A stretch of 64,000 bases of DNA from Alloscardovia omnicolens DSM 21503 (GCF_000420505.1 NZ_ATVB01000001.1:1-64000); one strand, 5' to 3'; positions 46,839 through 55,982 are shown, counted from the stretch's first letter. Program-made: numbers and translations. Notes: generated from the letters alone by a model not told the origin.

Positions 46839-48020
46839 TTATCTCCTTGTTATCTTGCGCCACGCCCTGCCCATAAGCATAGCGTTAAAAGCACACCACG
46901 GTTTAAGATCCGACCATGAGAATATTGCAGGTGCGAGTTTCTTCGTGAAAATCTGGAAGAATCCCTTCCAGAAAGACAGCTGCTTTGTTTTCGAATAAGC
47001 AAGCAAAGCAAAGAAGTCTTCTAAACCATAAATAAAGGCATAATTTGTATTGTGCTCAAGGAACTTTGTTTCGTTGAGTTGTCCCGTTACATCTAGGTAT
47101 GCTACATACGGCATATTGAGACCAACTTTATAAATAAGATTATTAAAGTTGGTTGTTCGCGCGTTAATTTCAATCAAATAGATTTCTTTGGTGTTCTCGT
47201 GTTCTTTGAACTCAATCTCGCCAAAACCACGATAGCCAATTTTTTCTACGAAGTCTTTGCCAATTTCCACTAAGCGCTTGTCATACTTCTGCTCCGTAAA
47301 AACAGAGGCACCGAAATTAATCGGCCACTGCCTAAACTTATGAGCAGTCATGTAATGTGTGGTCTTACCTTCTCTGTTAATGTAAAAATCATATGTCAAC
47401 ATATGATCATCAAAACCTGGCACAAGTTCTTGAACAAAAACATCAATATTATGTTCAGCACACGCAGCAATCCTACTTTTCAGGCTTTCCATATCATTGC
47501 ATAAGAAAATCTTCTGTCTAAAAACTTTCGTAAACACAACTGTATCTACTGGTTTAATCATGCAAGGAAAACCAATACCGAGCACTTTGCTCTCAAATTG
47601 CTCATCGTTAACGCTAATAGTTGCCGGAATACGCACGTCATGTTCTTGAGCAAGCTTACCTAAAGTCCACTTATCAAGAACACGAGAGTTCAAACCGTTC
47701 TCTGCTTGGCTTACTAAGAAATACTCAGACAGCTGATCATAATATGTGTCGATAAACTCCACATATTTATCATGAGTAGGAAAAAGCACAGGTTTTTCTG
47801 ACTGTTTTTTGCCATACTCTATAAGGTCAGCACATGCTTGAGCGTCGAACTTATTCAAGCTCGGCACGTTCAAACGTTCACTCACATACTTCGATCGGGC
47901 AGCATAAGCCTTCTTAAAGTTGTAATCACATGCGACCACAGGCACACCTTCGGAGCCTAAGCATCGAATAATACTTAAACCAATATAGTAGTTACAGCCT
48001 AAAACAACGGCTTTATTCAT
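46839..48020 (-). CDS. ATP-grasp carboxylate-amine ligase
   Basis: A 393-residue ATP-grasp enzyme. The N-terminal domain begins NKAVVLGCNYYIGLSIIRCLGSEGVPVVACDY. The ATP-binding core includes GFPCMIKPVDTVVFTKVFRQKIFL and FVQELVPGFDD. GYRGFGEIEFKEHENTKEIYLIEINARTTNFNNLIYKVG carries the metal-binding Glu and Asn. It probably joins an amino acid to a carboxylate. From its partners (racemase, amidotransferase) I infer a role like D-aspartate ligase, possibly replacing the broken Asl-type gene next door, but a peptide antibiotic or capsule role cannot be excluded. It overlaps asnB by 8 nt. Confidence 0.78.
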   Translation of the reverse strand: MNKAVVLGCNYYIGLSIIRCLGSEGVPVVACDYNFKKAYAARSKYVSERLNVPSLNKFDAQACADLIEYGKKQSEKPVLFPTHDKYVEFIDTYYDQLSEYFLVSQAENGLNSRVLDKWTLGKLAQEHDVRIPATISVNDEQFESKVLGIGFPCMIKPVDTVVFTKVFRQKIFLCNDMESLKSRIAACAEHNIDVFVQELVPGFDDHMLTYDFYINREGKTTHYMTAHKFRQWPINFGASVFTEQKYDKRLVEIGKDFVEKIGYRGFGEIEFKEHENTKEIYLIEINARTTNFNNLIYKVGLNMPYVAYLDVTGQLNETKFLEHNTNYAFIYGLEDFFALLAYSKTKQLSFWKGFFQIFTKKLAPAIFSWSDLKPWCAFNAMLMGRAWRKITRR

Positions 48021-49884
48021 GGCTTACTCCCGCGTTCTGTACAGAGTTTTCTACCGTGTTATGAACAAAGTAAATGCTATACCACACTAAGAAAGTATAA
48101 ATTGTATAGACTTTACGTCCATTATTTTTCACACCATGGTAATGATCATCAAGCAAGGCATTAATCTTGTCTACATCGAAGAATCGACCCACAAATGGCT
48201 CATTAAACATGCTCTTAACGATGTTATAGTACTTGTCTTGTTCAATGTACTTAATAAACGGCACCAAGAAACCAACTTTACGGCGCTTCGACCAAGCTTC
48301 AGGTAATGCTCGACGAGCAGCCTCTCTAAAGGCGTACTTTGTTGTAGTGTTATGCACTTTATACTTTGGTGGAATACGGCGTGCAAGATTCCACATCTCC
48401 TTGTCGAGCAAAGGAACGCGAAGCTCAAGCGAATTAGCCATGGTCATTTTATCGGCCTTAAGAAGAATATCTTCTACTATCCACATATTCATATCTAAGT
48501 ACACACGCTTAGATACTTCATCCATGTCTTTAACATCGTCATAATATTTACGAGTTAAATCGCTTGCCTTCACAGGATTCTTGTACTGTGACGTCACAAT
48601 ATCATTTGCTTCGTCATCGCTCATAATCTTTGCTAAACCAATATAGGAATCCTCGAGTTTTTCACCAAACTTGGTAATAATCGTCTTGCCGTGGAAATGC
48701 GGTAAATCCTTGGTTTTCTTATACAACCAGTTGCGCAACCAGAATGGCAAAACACGATATGCTCGGTTTAACCATGGCATCTCATAGTCGTTATATCCAG
48801 CAAAAAGCTCATCTGCACCTTCACCTGAAAGCACCACTTTCACTTGCTCTCTTGCCATACGAGCTAAGAAATACAATGGTACAGCAGACAGGTTGGCATG
48901 TGGCTCATCGGAATAATACTGTACTTTTTGAACACCTTCGAAGAACTCATCTGGCGTAATCATCTTCGTAAAATTATCGATGTTCAAGTCTTTTGAGAGC
49001 TCGCGCGCATACATCGTTTCGTCAAAACCTTTATTCTCAAAACCAACTGAGAAGGTTTTATCAACATGTGCTTTAGCTACAACATAGCTTGAGTCCACTC
49101 CACCAGATAGAAAAGCTCCCACTTCCACATCGCTACGCTTATGGTAGCGAATGGAATCTTCAACTTCCTTATCTATATTGGCAACCGTTTGCTCAAAACC
49201 CTCGTCTTTATAGTCGAGTTCAATCTTAAAGTATTGCTTAATAGTCAGTTTGTTGTTTTTGAAGATGAAGTAGTGACCTGGACGTAGCTTGTGAACTCCC
49301 TTGAAGAAGGTTTCGTCCAGAGGATTGTATTGGAATACCAGATAATTTTTGAGAGCTTGAGGATTTACTTCCTTCTTAAACGTAGGATATGGCAAGAAAG
49401 ATTTGATTTCGGAACCAAATACAAAGTCATCACCAATCTGCGTGTAGTAGAACGGTTTAATGCCGAAATGATCACGAGCACCAAACAGTTTTTTCTCGTT
49501 ATCATCCCAAATAGTAAAAGCAAACATACCGCGTAATTTGGAAAGAACGCCTTCTTCTCCCCATGCTTCGTAACCATGCAGAATAACTTCTGTATCAGTA
49601 TGTGTTTTAAAAGTGTAGCCTTCTTCAATCAGCTCTGAACGCAGTTCTTTGTAATTGTAAATTTCGCCGTTAAAAATAATAACAATATCATTTGTAGCGT
49701 TATAAATAGGCTGAGCACCTTCTTGCACATCAATAATACTGAGGCGACGGAAGCCGAAATGCGCGTATCCGTTATCGTAATAACCGCAGTCATCCGGGCC
49801 ACGATGAGCAATAACGTCACTCATAGTCTTAATAACTTGAGCATCAGTAACGCTTGAACTGAGATATCCTACAAAACCGCACAT
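48013..49884 (-). CDS. Asparagine synthase-like glutamine amidotransferase (AsnB/AsnH)
   Basis: A 623-residue glutamine-hydrolysing amidotransferase. The Ntn glutaminase domain starts MCGFVGYLSS with Cys2 as nucleophile and has HRGPDDCGYYDNG and FNGEIYNYKELR. The synthetase domain has the pyrophosphate loop FLSGGVDSSYVVA. It can make asparagine from aspartate. However, as first gene of a unit with an ATP-grasp ligase and a racemase, it may instead amidate D-Asp in the peptidoglycan bridge, as AsnH does in Lactococcus. That is inference. Confidence 0.88.
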   Translation of the reverse strand: MCGFVGYLSSSVTDAQVIKTMSDVIAHRGPDDCGYYDNGYAHFGFRRLSIIDVQEGAQPIYNATNDIVIIFNGEIYNYKELRSELIEEGYTFKTHTDTEVILHGYEAWGEEGVLSKLRGMFAFTIWDDNEKKLFGARDHFGIKPFYYTQIGDDFVFGSEIKSFLPYPTFKKEVNPQALKNYLVFQYNPLDETFFKGVHKLRPGHYFIFKNNKLTIKQYFKIELDYKDEGFEQTVANIDKEVEDSIRYHKRSDVEVGAFLSGGVDSSYVVAKAHVDKTFSVGFENKGFDETMYARELSKDLNIDNFTKMITPDEFFEGVQKVQYYSDEPHANLSAVPLYFLARMAREQVKVVLSGEGADELFAGYNDYEMPWLNRAYRVLPFWLRNWLYKKTKDLPHFHGKTIITKFGEKLEDSYIGLAKIMSDDEANDIVTSQYKNPVKASDLTRKYYDDVKDMDEVSKRVYLDMNMWIVEDILLKADKMTMANSLELRVPLLDKEMWNLARRIPPKYKVHNTTTKYAFREAARRALPEAWSKRRKVGFLVPFIKYIEQDKYYNIVKSMFNEPFVGRFFDVDKINALLDDHYHGVKNNGRKVYTIYTFLVWYSIYFVHNTVENSVQNAGVSHE

Positions 49885-49965
49885 ACCATTTCCTTGGAAT
49901 AATCCATCTTTATCACATAGCTATACTAACCAGAGTGCTACCCACTGGCAAACTGTATGAAACTT

Positions 49966-50652
49966 TTAGAATACCTTATCCTTCAAATTTTCTCGCAAAA
50001 CCGAGGTGGCATACAGATATGAAACAACAAGTAATGCAAGGGTTACAAGCCATACAGCATACGCTCCACATACATGCACTGCAACAGCACTAACAAAAGC
50101 TCCTGCTAAGAAACTAAGCACAATAATTACATAATTACTCACATCGCGACGAACTTGTGCACTACGTTTTTTTGCTGGCGTAGTGACGAAAGCATAGATG
50201 CTGCTGAGCATGCGGCGGAAATTTCCTGAGGTCATCATGATGGTATAGGGAACGGTTTCAATCTTTGTGCCAGCATAAGAATTCATTACAATTCCGGTGC
50301 CAAAAGACAATACCATTATGCTCAGTACGGTATGCGAATGAATAAAAGGCAAAATAACAGTGGCAACTGTCATGGGAATAAGTGCGTAAATGCGCCATAA
50401 TGCTGTGCGAGCATGCTGCTTTATGTATATGCCCGCTACAAAACCAATAGCAAAAAGGATAATAGCAACGAGTTTAGCAATAAAAAACGAGTACTTTTTA
50501 TCAAAAATATCGCTTGCCATCATCACAACATTTCCTGTTTGCGTAGCAACAAGAGTTTTGAATTGAGTGTGGCAATAGACGTCAATGGCGCCACCGATAA
50601 ATCCTAGGGTTATAGCTATATTTCGGCGATGATGCGGTGGGATAATATCCAA
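49966..50652 (-). CDS. DUF1275 (YoaK) family membrane protein
   Basis: A 228-residue protein with six predicted transmembrane helices. The family pattern is clear: FIGGAIDVYCHTQFKTLVATQTGNVVMMASDI, with the TGN motif, and later PYTIMMTSGNFRRMLSS. Function is unknown in the family. It is divergent from the TPP riboswitch region. Confidence 0.85.
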   Translation of the reverse strand: MDIIPPHHRRNIAITLGFIGGAIDVYCHTQFKTLVATQTGNVVMMASDIFDKKYSFFIAKLVAIILFAIGFVAGIYIKQHARTALWRIYALIPMTVATVILPFIHSHTVLSIMVLSFGTGIVMNSYAGTKIETVPYTIMMTSGNFRRMLSSIYAFVTTPAKKRSAQVRRDVSNYVIIVLSFLAGAFVSAVAVHVCGAYAVWLVTLALLVVSYLYATSVLRENLKDKVF

Positions 50653-50711
50653 ACGAAAGCTCCTTTAATACATTATGAAAACAAACTCATGTCATCTTTC
50701 TATGTTACGCT

Positions 50712-50792
50712 TACCGAGTCCTGGGGAGTCGCGTGACTGAGAATAAAACCCATTGAACCTGATCTGATTAATACCAGCGAAGGAAGTGACGA
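50712..50792 (+). ncRNA. TPP riboswitch (THI element)
   Basis: The conserved core is present in order: CTGGGGAG, ACTGAGAATAAAACCC, GAACCTGATCTG-TTAATACC and AGCGAAGGAAGT. These are the P2/P3 and P4/P5 elements that bind thiamine pyrophosphate. It precedes ykoF by about 80 nt, where a hairpin can hide the ribosome-binding site. It therefore represses ykoF translation, and formerly the whole transporter operon, when TPP is abundant. Confidence 0.93.
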
Positions 50793-50829
50793 GCACAAAA
50801 CGAGTGTACACCACTCAAGGAGTGCAACG

Positions 50830-50866
50830 AGTCTCCTGGATCATAGAAGGTCTAGAAAAGGAGACT
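50830..50866 (+). promoter_or_regulatory. Shine-Dalgarno sequestering hairpin of ykoF
   Basis: AGTCTCCT (50830-50837) pairs perfectly with AGGAGACT (50859-50866), which contains the ykoF ribosome-binding site. This is the expected off-state of a translationally acting TPP riboswitch. A GAGTG/CACTC helix just upstream could compete. Confidence 0.7.
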
Positions 50867-50872
50867 ACAACC

Positions 50873-51181
50873 ATGACCACCTCCACTGAACATGTTACGT
50901 ATGGCAATGCTGTCTGCGGTATCGATGGAGCAAGTTTGCAGATTACTGGTTGTCGTTTTTCAGCCTCCCCGATGTGCGATAATTTCGTTGATATTCTTAT
51001 GAACGCTATCGCTCAGACAGATACTTCAAAGATCTGGTCAGATACAGATGGGATGTCTACTGTTTATCGTGGTCGCGATATTCATGTAGTAGATGCAGTT
51101 CGAGCATTTTTCACAGGTGCCGAGCAGCCAAACGTTCACATGACTATGGAGGCAACCTTCTCCAAAGGCTGGGTTGCATAA
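50873..51181 (+). pseudogene. ykoF: Truncated YkoF-like thiamine/HMP-binding protein
   Basis: About 102 residues from the ATG at 50873 (after AAAAGGAG). SLQITGCRFSASPMCDNFVDILMNAIAQTDTSKIWSDTDGMSTVYRGRDIHVVDAVRAFF matches the first of the two ferredoxin-like repeats of YkoF, which binds thiamine in Bacillus. The usual protein is about 200 residues with two repeats. Here the second is missing, and the frame ends in EATFSKGWVA right where A/T-rich foreign DNA begins. Under a TPP riboswitch it would have led a ykoFEDC-type ECF transport operon. The shortened protein might still fold, but its partners are gone. Confidence 0.82.
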
Positions 51182-51238
51182 TATTAACTGAACAGGAGTG
51201 ATATATAGACACGAGAAAAGGAGGATATTGCATGATAG

Positions 51239-53074
51239 AATATCATATATAAAATTACAGCGCTATACTCCCGCCTTTCAGTTGGTGATGAAGATAGAGA
51301 TGGTGGCGAGAGTAATAGTATTGTCAATCAAAAAGCCTTTTTAGAAAGATATGCAAGAGATAAAAAGCTGATAAACATTCGCCACTATATTGACGATGAC
51401 GAAAGTGGTAGGTTCTTTGACCGTTCAGCTTATACACAGATGATAAGCGATGTAGAGCAAGGCAAAATCGGTATTGTCATCATGAAAGATATGACGAGAT
51501 AGGGAAGAGATTATCTTCAAGTCGGTAATGCGATGGAGATATTTAGAAGAAACAATGTACGCTTTATCGCCATCAATAACGGTATAGACAGTATTGACCA
51601 AAACACATTGGAATTTGCTCCCTTTATCAACATCATGTCAGAGTGGTATGCAAGAGACATCAGCAAGAAAGTAAAAACAGGAATTAAAACCAAAGGAGCA
51701 AACGGAAAACCTGTCGCAACAGAAGCTCCATACGGCTATATAAAAGACCCTGAGAACAAAGATTATTGGATGGTCGATAAAGAAGCTGCCGAAGTTGTAA
51801 AACTCATTTTTAGGCTATTTATGGAGGGGAAAAACAGAAATCAGATAGCCGTTTATCTGAAAGAAAAAGAAATACTAACCCCAACCTTTTATATGAAACA
51901 ACAAGGCAGAGGAACAGCCAAAAGCAAACCTCTCAATGAAGAAAATCGCTATAACTGGAACAAAGCAACCATAACACGCATACTGAAAAGACAAGAGTAT
52001 TGTGGTGATGTAGTCAACTTCAAGACCGAAAAGCATTACAGAGATAAGAGAAACCATTATGTAGATAAAAGCAAATGGCAAATAACAGAAAATGCCCATG
52101 AGCCGATAATAGATAGAACTACCTTTGAAAATGTAGAGCGTATGTTAAAAAACGCACCTGTCAAAAGACCAAACGGAGACGGAGAAATTCACGCACTATC
52201 AGGACTGATGTACTGTAAGGATTGCGGAACAAAAATGCACATTCGCACCATACACAAAAACAAAAAGTACAGCATGTAACCTATTACAGTGAATATGCCA
52301 AAGGAAAAGCAAAGCACCCTAAATGCAATTCCCCACACCGCATTGATGTAGATGAGGTAATGGAAACGCTCAAAGAGGTTTTGCGAAAGATAGCACAGTA
52401 TTCCTTAGAAAACAAAGCAGAGTTTGAGAAACTTGTAAAGAAAAGTCTGTATAAAGAGCAGACCGAAGAAGTCAAGAGAAATCAAAAGCGTATGCCACAA
52501 ATCACAGAACGAATGGAACAGATAGAAAGAGTGATGAATAAACTCTATGAAGATAATGCACTTGGAAATATGGATACAGAACGCTATGAGCAGTTATCAA
52601 GAAAGTATGCAGAAGAATACTACACCTTAAAAGCAGAAAAAGAAGAAATCAAAGAACGCTTATCCGAATGTGAAAATGCAACCCAAAGAGCAAAGAAGTT
52701 TATCAGACTTGCAGAAAGCTATTCCAACTTTGAAGAACCTACCCCCTACAATTATCAATGAGTTTATCAGTAAAATCATAGTGCATGAAAGAGATGTAAA
52801 AAGAGCAAAATATGTCGTTCAGCGAATAGAGGTTTATTTTAACTATATAGGCAAATTTGAAAATGAACTTACAAAACAGATAGAGCCGACAGAACAAGAA
52901 ATGCTACAGATGAGGGAAGAAATAGAAGAAGCAAAGAAAGAAAAAGCCAGAGCATATCGTAGGGCATATTACAAAGAATACCGAGCCAAAAACCTTGAAA
53001 AGTGCCGAGAGTATGAAAAATTAAAAGCAAGAGAATATCGAGCAAAAAAGAAGCTACAACAAGCAACAAGCTAA
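51239..53074 (+). pseudogene. Large serine recombinase, inactivated
   Basis: A Tn4451 TnpX-like recombinase. The resolvase domain (ALYSRLSVGDEDRDGG with the catalytic Ser, DDDESGRFFDRSAY, GIVIMKDMTR-GRDYLQVG) is followed by the Recombinase domain (APYGYIKDPEN ... GMYRILKRQEYCGDVVNF-like TITRILKRQEYCGDVV), a zinc ribbon YCKDCGTKMHIR, and a C-terminal coiled coil ending in a basic RAYRRAYYKEYRAKN tail. Lesions are a lost start frame (TGA and TAG at 51233-51238), a TAG for a conserved Trp/Phe position at 51500-51502, a frameshift in the A-run near 52262-52266, and another near 52735-52752 at a C5 run. A GGAGG site lies upstream at the expected place. Confidence 0.88.
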
Positions 53075-53151
53075 AATTAAATATCAACCAAACAAAAGAG
53101 GTTTCCTAATTACAGGAAATCTTTTTTGTGTAAGTCGAAAGGAGGAACTAA

Positions 53152-53349
53152 ATGGCAGAAAATGAGAAAAAAGATATTAAAGAAATACAGGCAGAAGAAC
53201 AACCACAACGAAAGCCTGACGGTATTCTTACAAAAAAGATAAATGGAAAGATCTTTGTAACAGAGATATATTCTGATAAAAAAGGAAAAGAAACATTTCA
53301 AGATAAGCTGTTTAAGGTAATACATTCTAAAAAGAATGAAAAACAATAA
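53152..53349 (+). CDS. tnpW: Transposon protein TnpW
   Basis: A 65-residue protein matching the small TnpW family found next to TnpX-type recombinases: ERKPDGILTKKI-like RKPDGILTKKINGKIFVTEIYSDKKGKETFQDKLFKVI. Its function is not well known. It is intact, has an AAAGGAGG site before it, and lies directly behind the recombinase. Confidence 0.85.
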   Translation: MAENEKKDIKEIQAEEQPQRKPDGILTKKINGKIFVTEIYSDKKGKETFQDKLFKVIHSKKNEKQ

Positions 53350-53481
53350 ATAGGTATACCACTCCTAAAATATGAAAGACAAAAATAATTGAATCCAGAT
53401 AAAAAGTGATAAAAAACAACTAAAAAGTAGTATAATAAAGCATAATTATATTCAAAAACAAAATGAACGGAGGAACAAAAA

Positions 53482-53997
53482 ATGGGTCTATTCGGACTGT
53501 TTGGAGGAAAAAAAGAAGTTGAACTAGATAAAGCAAAGAGTGATGGAAACAAGTCGTTGATGAGAGAAATCTTTGATAGGAAAGTAGATAATGGCTCAGA
53601 ATATAAAATAATCTATGCTTATTCAGAAGATATAGGTGGAGCTAATTTCGCGGTACTTCGTACTGTTTCCTATAAGTACAGAAGTTTTATACTTGGCTAT
53701 AAAAAAAGCGATTTAAGTTTAGTTTTTCTTGAGGTAAGCCCTGATTTAACTCAGGTTGGTGAAGCACTTCTTTATAGACCACAAGATGTAAAGAGAACTA
53801 ATTTCACCAAGATGGTAGGTTCCTATTATCTACAATACGGAAACTCATTCAAAAAAGAATTTTTCAACTTTTTTGTTCCTAAGACTATTGACGATATAGT
53901 AAATCACGATTGGTATGACGAAGAAACATTCACTTACGTTGACCAAAGAGAAGAACACAGTGACTGGGTTGAGTTTTGGAATAAATTTTGCAACTAA
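53482..53997 (+). CDS. Cargo protein of unknown function
   Basis: A 171-residue soluble protein starting MGLFGLFGGKKEVELDKAK, with a Phe/Gly-rich N-terminus, many aromatic residues and an acidic C-terminus (DQREEHSDWVEFWNKFCN). I do not recognise it. It is intact, has GGAGG before it, and sits with the following membrane protein gene as a pair between tnpW and the mobilisation genes. That is the place where such elements carry accessory genes. Confidence 0.65.
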   Translation: MGLFGLFGGKKEVELDKAKSDGNKSLMREIFDRKVDNGSEYKIIYAYSEDIGGANFAVLRTVSYKYRSFILGYKKSDLSLVFLEVSPDLTQVGEALLYRPQDVKRTNFTKMVGSYYLQYGNSFKKEFFNFFVPKTIDDIVNHDWYDEETFTYVDQREEHSDWVEFWNKFCN

Positions 53998-54010
53998 AAG
54001 GTAAAGTACA

Positions 54011-54232
54011 ATGAGTATGTTACCAAATTATATTTTGACTTTTATAATTGCAATATTTCTCATATATAGCTATATAAATATAAAAGTTGAAAAAGCTAAA
54101 GCTAGTAACGGATGTCTTTATGGAATAGGCATAGTTGTTGCAGTATTGCTACTTGGAATGTCTATTTACGGTATAATATTTAATATCCCATTAGGGCAAG
54201 TGCAGATGCTAATAGAAAATAGCTTCAAATAA
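54011..54232 (+). CDS. Small two-helix membrane protein (cargo)
   Basis: Seventy-three residues with two hydrophobic segments (about 8-23 and 40-60) joined by a basic loop. No family recognised. It follows the unknown 171-residue protein gene by 13 nt and is closed by a terminator, so the two form one transcription unit within the mobile element. Confidence 0.6.
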   Translation: MSMLPNYILTFIIAIFLIYSYINIKVEKAKASNGCLYGIGIVVAVLLLGMSIYGIIFNIPLGQVQMLIENSFK

Positions 54233-54247
54233 AAAATAGATATATGA

Positions 54248-54279
54248 AACAGTAAATCAAATTCGGTTTACTGTTTTTT
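54248..54279 (+). terminator. Intrinsic terminator after the cargo genes
   Basis: AACAGTAAA/TTTACTGTT stem (54248-54256 with 54267-54275) running into a T-tract. Confidence 0.85.
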
Positions 54280-54314
54280 CTTTGCTCAAAAATAAAAAGA
54301 GAGGAAACAAAAAA

Positions 54315-54634
54315 ATGAAAAACATAGAAGAAAAAATCTTAATGGCAGATGAAGAAATTAAGCAGTTACAAAACAAAAGAAAAAACTCATAAGTCAGCAG
54401 AAACAGGAAGAAAGAAAAAAGAGAGATAAAAGAATATATGAAAAAGGAGCAGTCTTTGAAAGTATCTTTACAGAAAGCAAGAACTTAAGCAAAGATGAAT
54501 TTTATCAGTTAATCACATCTCTAATTCGTAAAGAAGAAGCCAATATCAAAATACAGAAAATCATAGAGAAAAGAGAACAAATAGAAGTAGAAAATACAGG
54601 AAAAGAAGATGAAGAAATGGACATCGAAGAATAG
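54315..54634 (+). pseudogene. DUF3847 mobilisation-associated protein, frameshifted
   Basis: MKNIEEKILMADEEIKQLQNKRK continues after a one-base shift in the A6 run near 54383-54388 into QKQEERKKRDKRIYEKGAVFESIFTESKNLSKDEFYQLITSLIRKEEA and stops at 54634. The DUF3847 family of small coiled-coil proteins is encoded just upstream of MobA/MobL relaxases in mobilizable elements, like an auxiliary MobC/MobS factor. Here only the shift breaks it. Confidence 0.75.
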
Positions 54635-54635
54635 T

Positions 54636-54656
54636 CCCTTGTTTACAAGGGCGCAC
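54636..54656 (-). other. Candidate oriT/nic site
   Basis: On the minus strand this reads GTGCGCCCTTG followed by a small inverted repeat (CCTTG/CAAGG). It closely resembles the nic region of IncQ/MOBQ plasmids (TGCGCCCT). It lies between the DUF3847 gene and the relaxase gene, the expected position. Confidence 0.65.
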
Positions 54657-54786
54657 ATATACACCTTAACAGGTGCGTGCGTTCTCCGAAGGCTCTTAGC
54701 AGAGAGCATATCAGCTAACGCTGATACAGGGGAACTACATTCCCCTACGAAAATAAATTTCCTACCACTTGTGTACTTCCCAAAAG

Positions 54787-54815
54787 AAATCGGATAAAAA
54801 GCTATCCGATTTTTT
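54787..54815 (+). terminator. Intrinsic terminator before the relaxase gene
   Basis: A 10-bp stem AAATCGGATA/TATCCGATTT (54787-54796 with 54803-54812) and a T-run. Confidence 0.8.
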
Positions 54816-54873
54816 GGAAGTCTTATCTATCGCCACATCAAAGTATCAGAAAAACGAAAGGAGGTTTTTTCTT

Positions 54874-55980
54874 ATGGCGATATATCATCTTTGCATAAAG
54901 ATTATTTCAAGAGGCAAAGGCAAAAGTGCAGTAGCAGCTTCCACTTATCGCAGTGGCGAAAAGATAAAAAACGAATATGACGGTATTGTCCATGACTTTA
55001 CAAGAAAAGGCGGAATAGCACATACAGAAATTCTTTTACCACAAAATGCACCACAGGAATTTGTAAACCGTTCTGTATTATGGAACAGTGTTGAGAAAAT
55101 AGAAAAGAGTAAAAACTCACAGCTTGCAAGAGAAATTGAAGTTGCCTTACCCAAAGAATTAGACAGAGAAAAACAAATAGAACTTATTAGAGAATATGTA
55201 AAAGAAAATTTTGTAAAAGTCGGTATGTGTGCCGATATTGCCCTACATGATAAAAATGATGGAAACCCACATTGCCATATCTTACTTACTATGCGACCAC
55301 TAAATGAAGATACAACATGGGGAGCAAAATCAAAAAAGGAATATATCATTGATGAAAATGGCGAGAAAGTAAAACTTAGAAATGGCAATTACAAAACAAG
55401 AAAGATAAATACAACAGATTGGAACGAGCAAGAGAAAGCGGAACACTGGAGAAAAAGCATGGGCAGACATTACAAACAAATATCTTGAAGAAAACAGCAT
55501 ACAGGACAAAGTGGATCATCGTTCTTATCAAAGACAAGGTATAGAACAAATACCGACCATTCATTTAGGAGTCTCAGCAACACAAATGGAGAAGAAAGGC
55601 ATAGCCACAGATAGAGGAAATATCAACCGAGAAATCAAACATCAAAATGCGATTTTAAGAGAAATTTCAAGAAGAATAAAGGCCTTACTAAATTGGATAA
55701 GGGGAATAGGAAAAGAAGAAAAGCAGAGAGCGAAAATACAAAATCCACCCTCTCACAAAAAGAAAATCTGTTATCAGTTTTTGAAAATCTTATCCGCAAA
55801 AACACAGATAAGAATAATGCAGACTTAGAGAAATATATTGAAAGTTATCAGCTACTCAAAGAGAAAAACATCACTTCATTATCCGAGCTTAAAGAAAATA
55901 TAGTTATCCTTAGAGATAAGAATTATAAGACTACAAGAGCCTTAAAAGATACCGAAAAGAAATTTGATGAAAAAAACACA
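54874..55980 (+). pseudogene. MobA/MobL (MOBQ) relaxase, frameshifted and truncated
   Basis: The start is the ATG at 54874 after AAAGGAGG. MAIYHLCIKIISRGKGKSAVAASTYRSG opens the relaxase domain, and GNPHCHILLTMRP holds the metal-binding histidines. Frame is lost at the A5 run 55452-55456, after which NKYLEENSIQDKVDHRSYQRQGIEQIPTIHLGVSATQMEKKG continues. Frame is lost again near 55715-55725, and the protein ends abruptly after KDTEKKFDEKN where host DNA resumes. The family would nick oriT for conjugal mobilisation. This copy cannot. Confidence 0.85.
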
Positions 55981-55982
55981 AC

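Larger units (their letters stand above)
51185..55980 (+). mobile_element. Degenerate integrative mobilizable element (serine recombinase / MOBQ type)
   Basis: The DNA is much more A/T rich than its surroundings, with AGA/AAA-rich codon use typical of Firmicutes. In order it carries a large serine recombinase, TnpW, two unknown cargo proteins, a DUF3847 protein, an oriT-like site and a MobA/MobL relaxase, the layout of Tn4451-like and related mobilizable elements. All the recognised mobility genes except tnpW carry stops or frameshifts, and the relaxase is cut off at the right end. The left edge is in ykoF and the right edge in an EcfT gene. The boundaries are known to within some 20 bp. I found no clear terminal repeats. 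Confidence 0.88.

Noticed and set aside
54011-54232. The small membrane protein as a holin
   Set aside because: Two hydrophobic segments are compatible with a holin, but there is no endolysin or phage gene nearby.
51239-55980. Possible programmed frameshifting in the mobile element genes
   Set aside because: The lesions include plain stop codons, a lost start and a truncated relaxase. No slippery heptamer with a downstream pseudoknot is evident, so decay is the simpler explanation.
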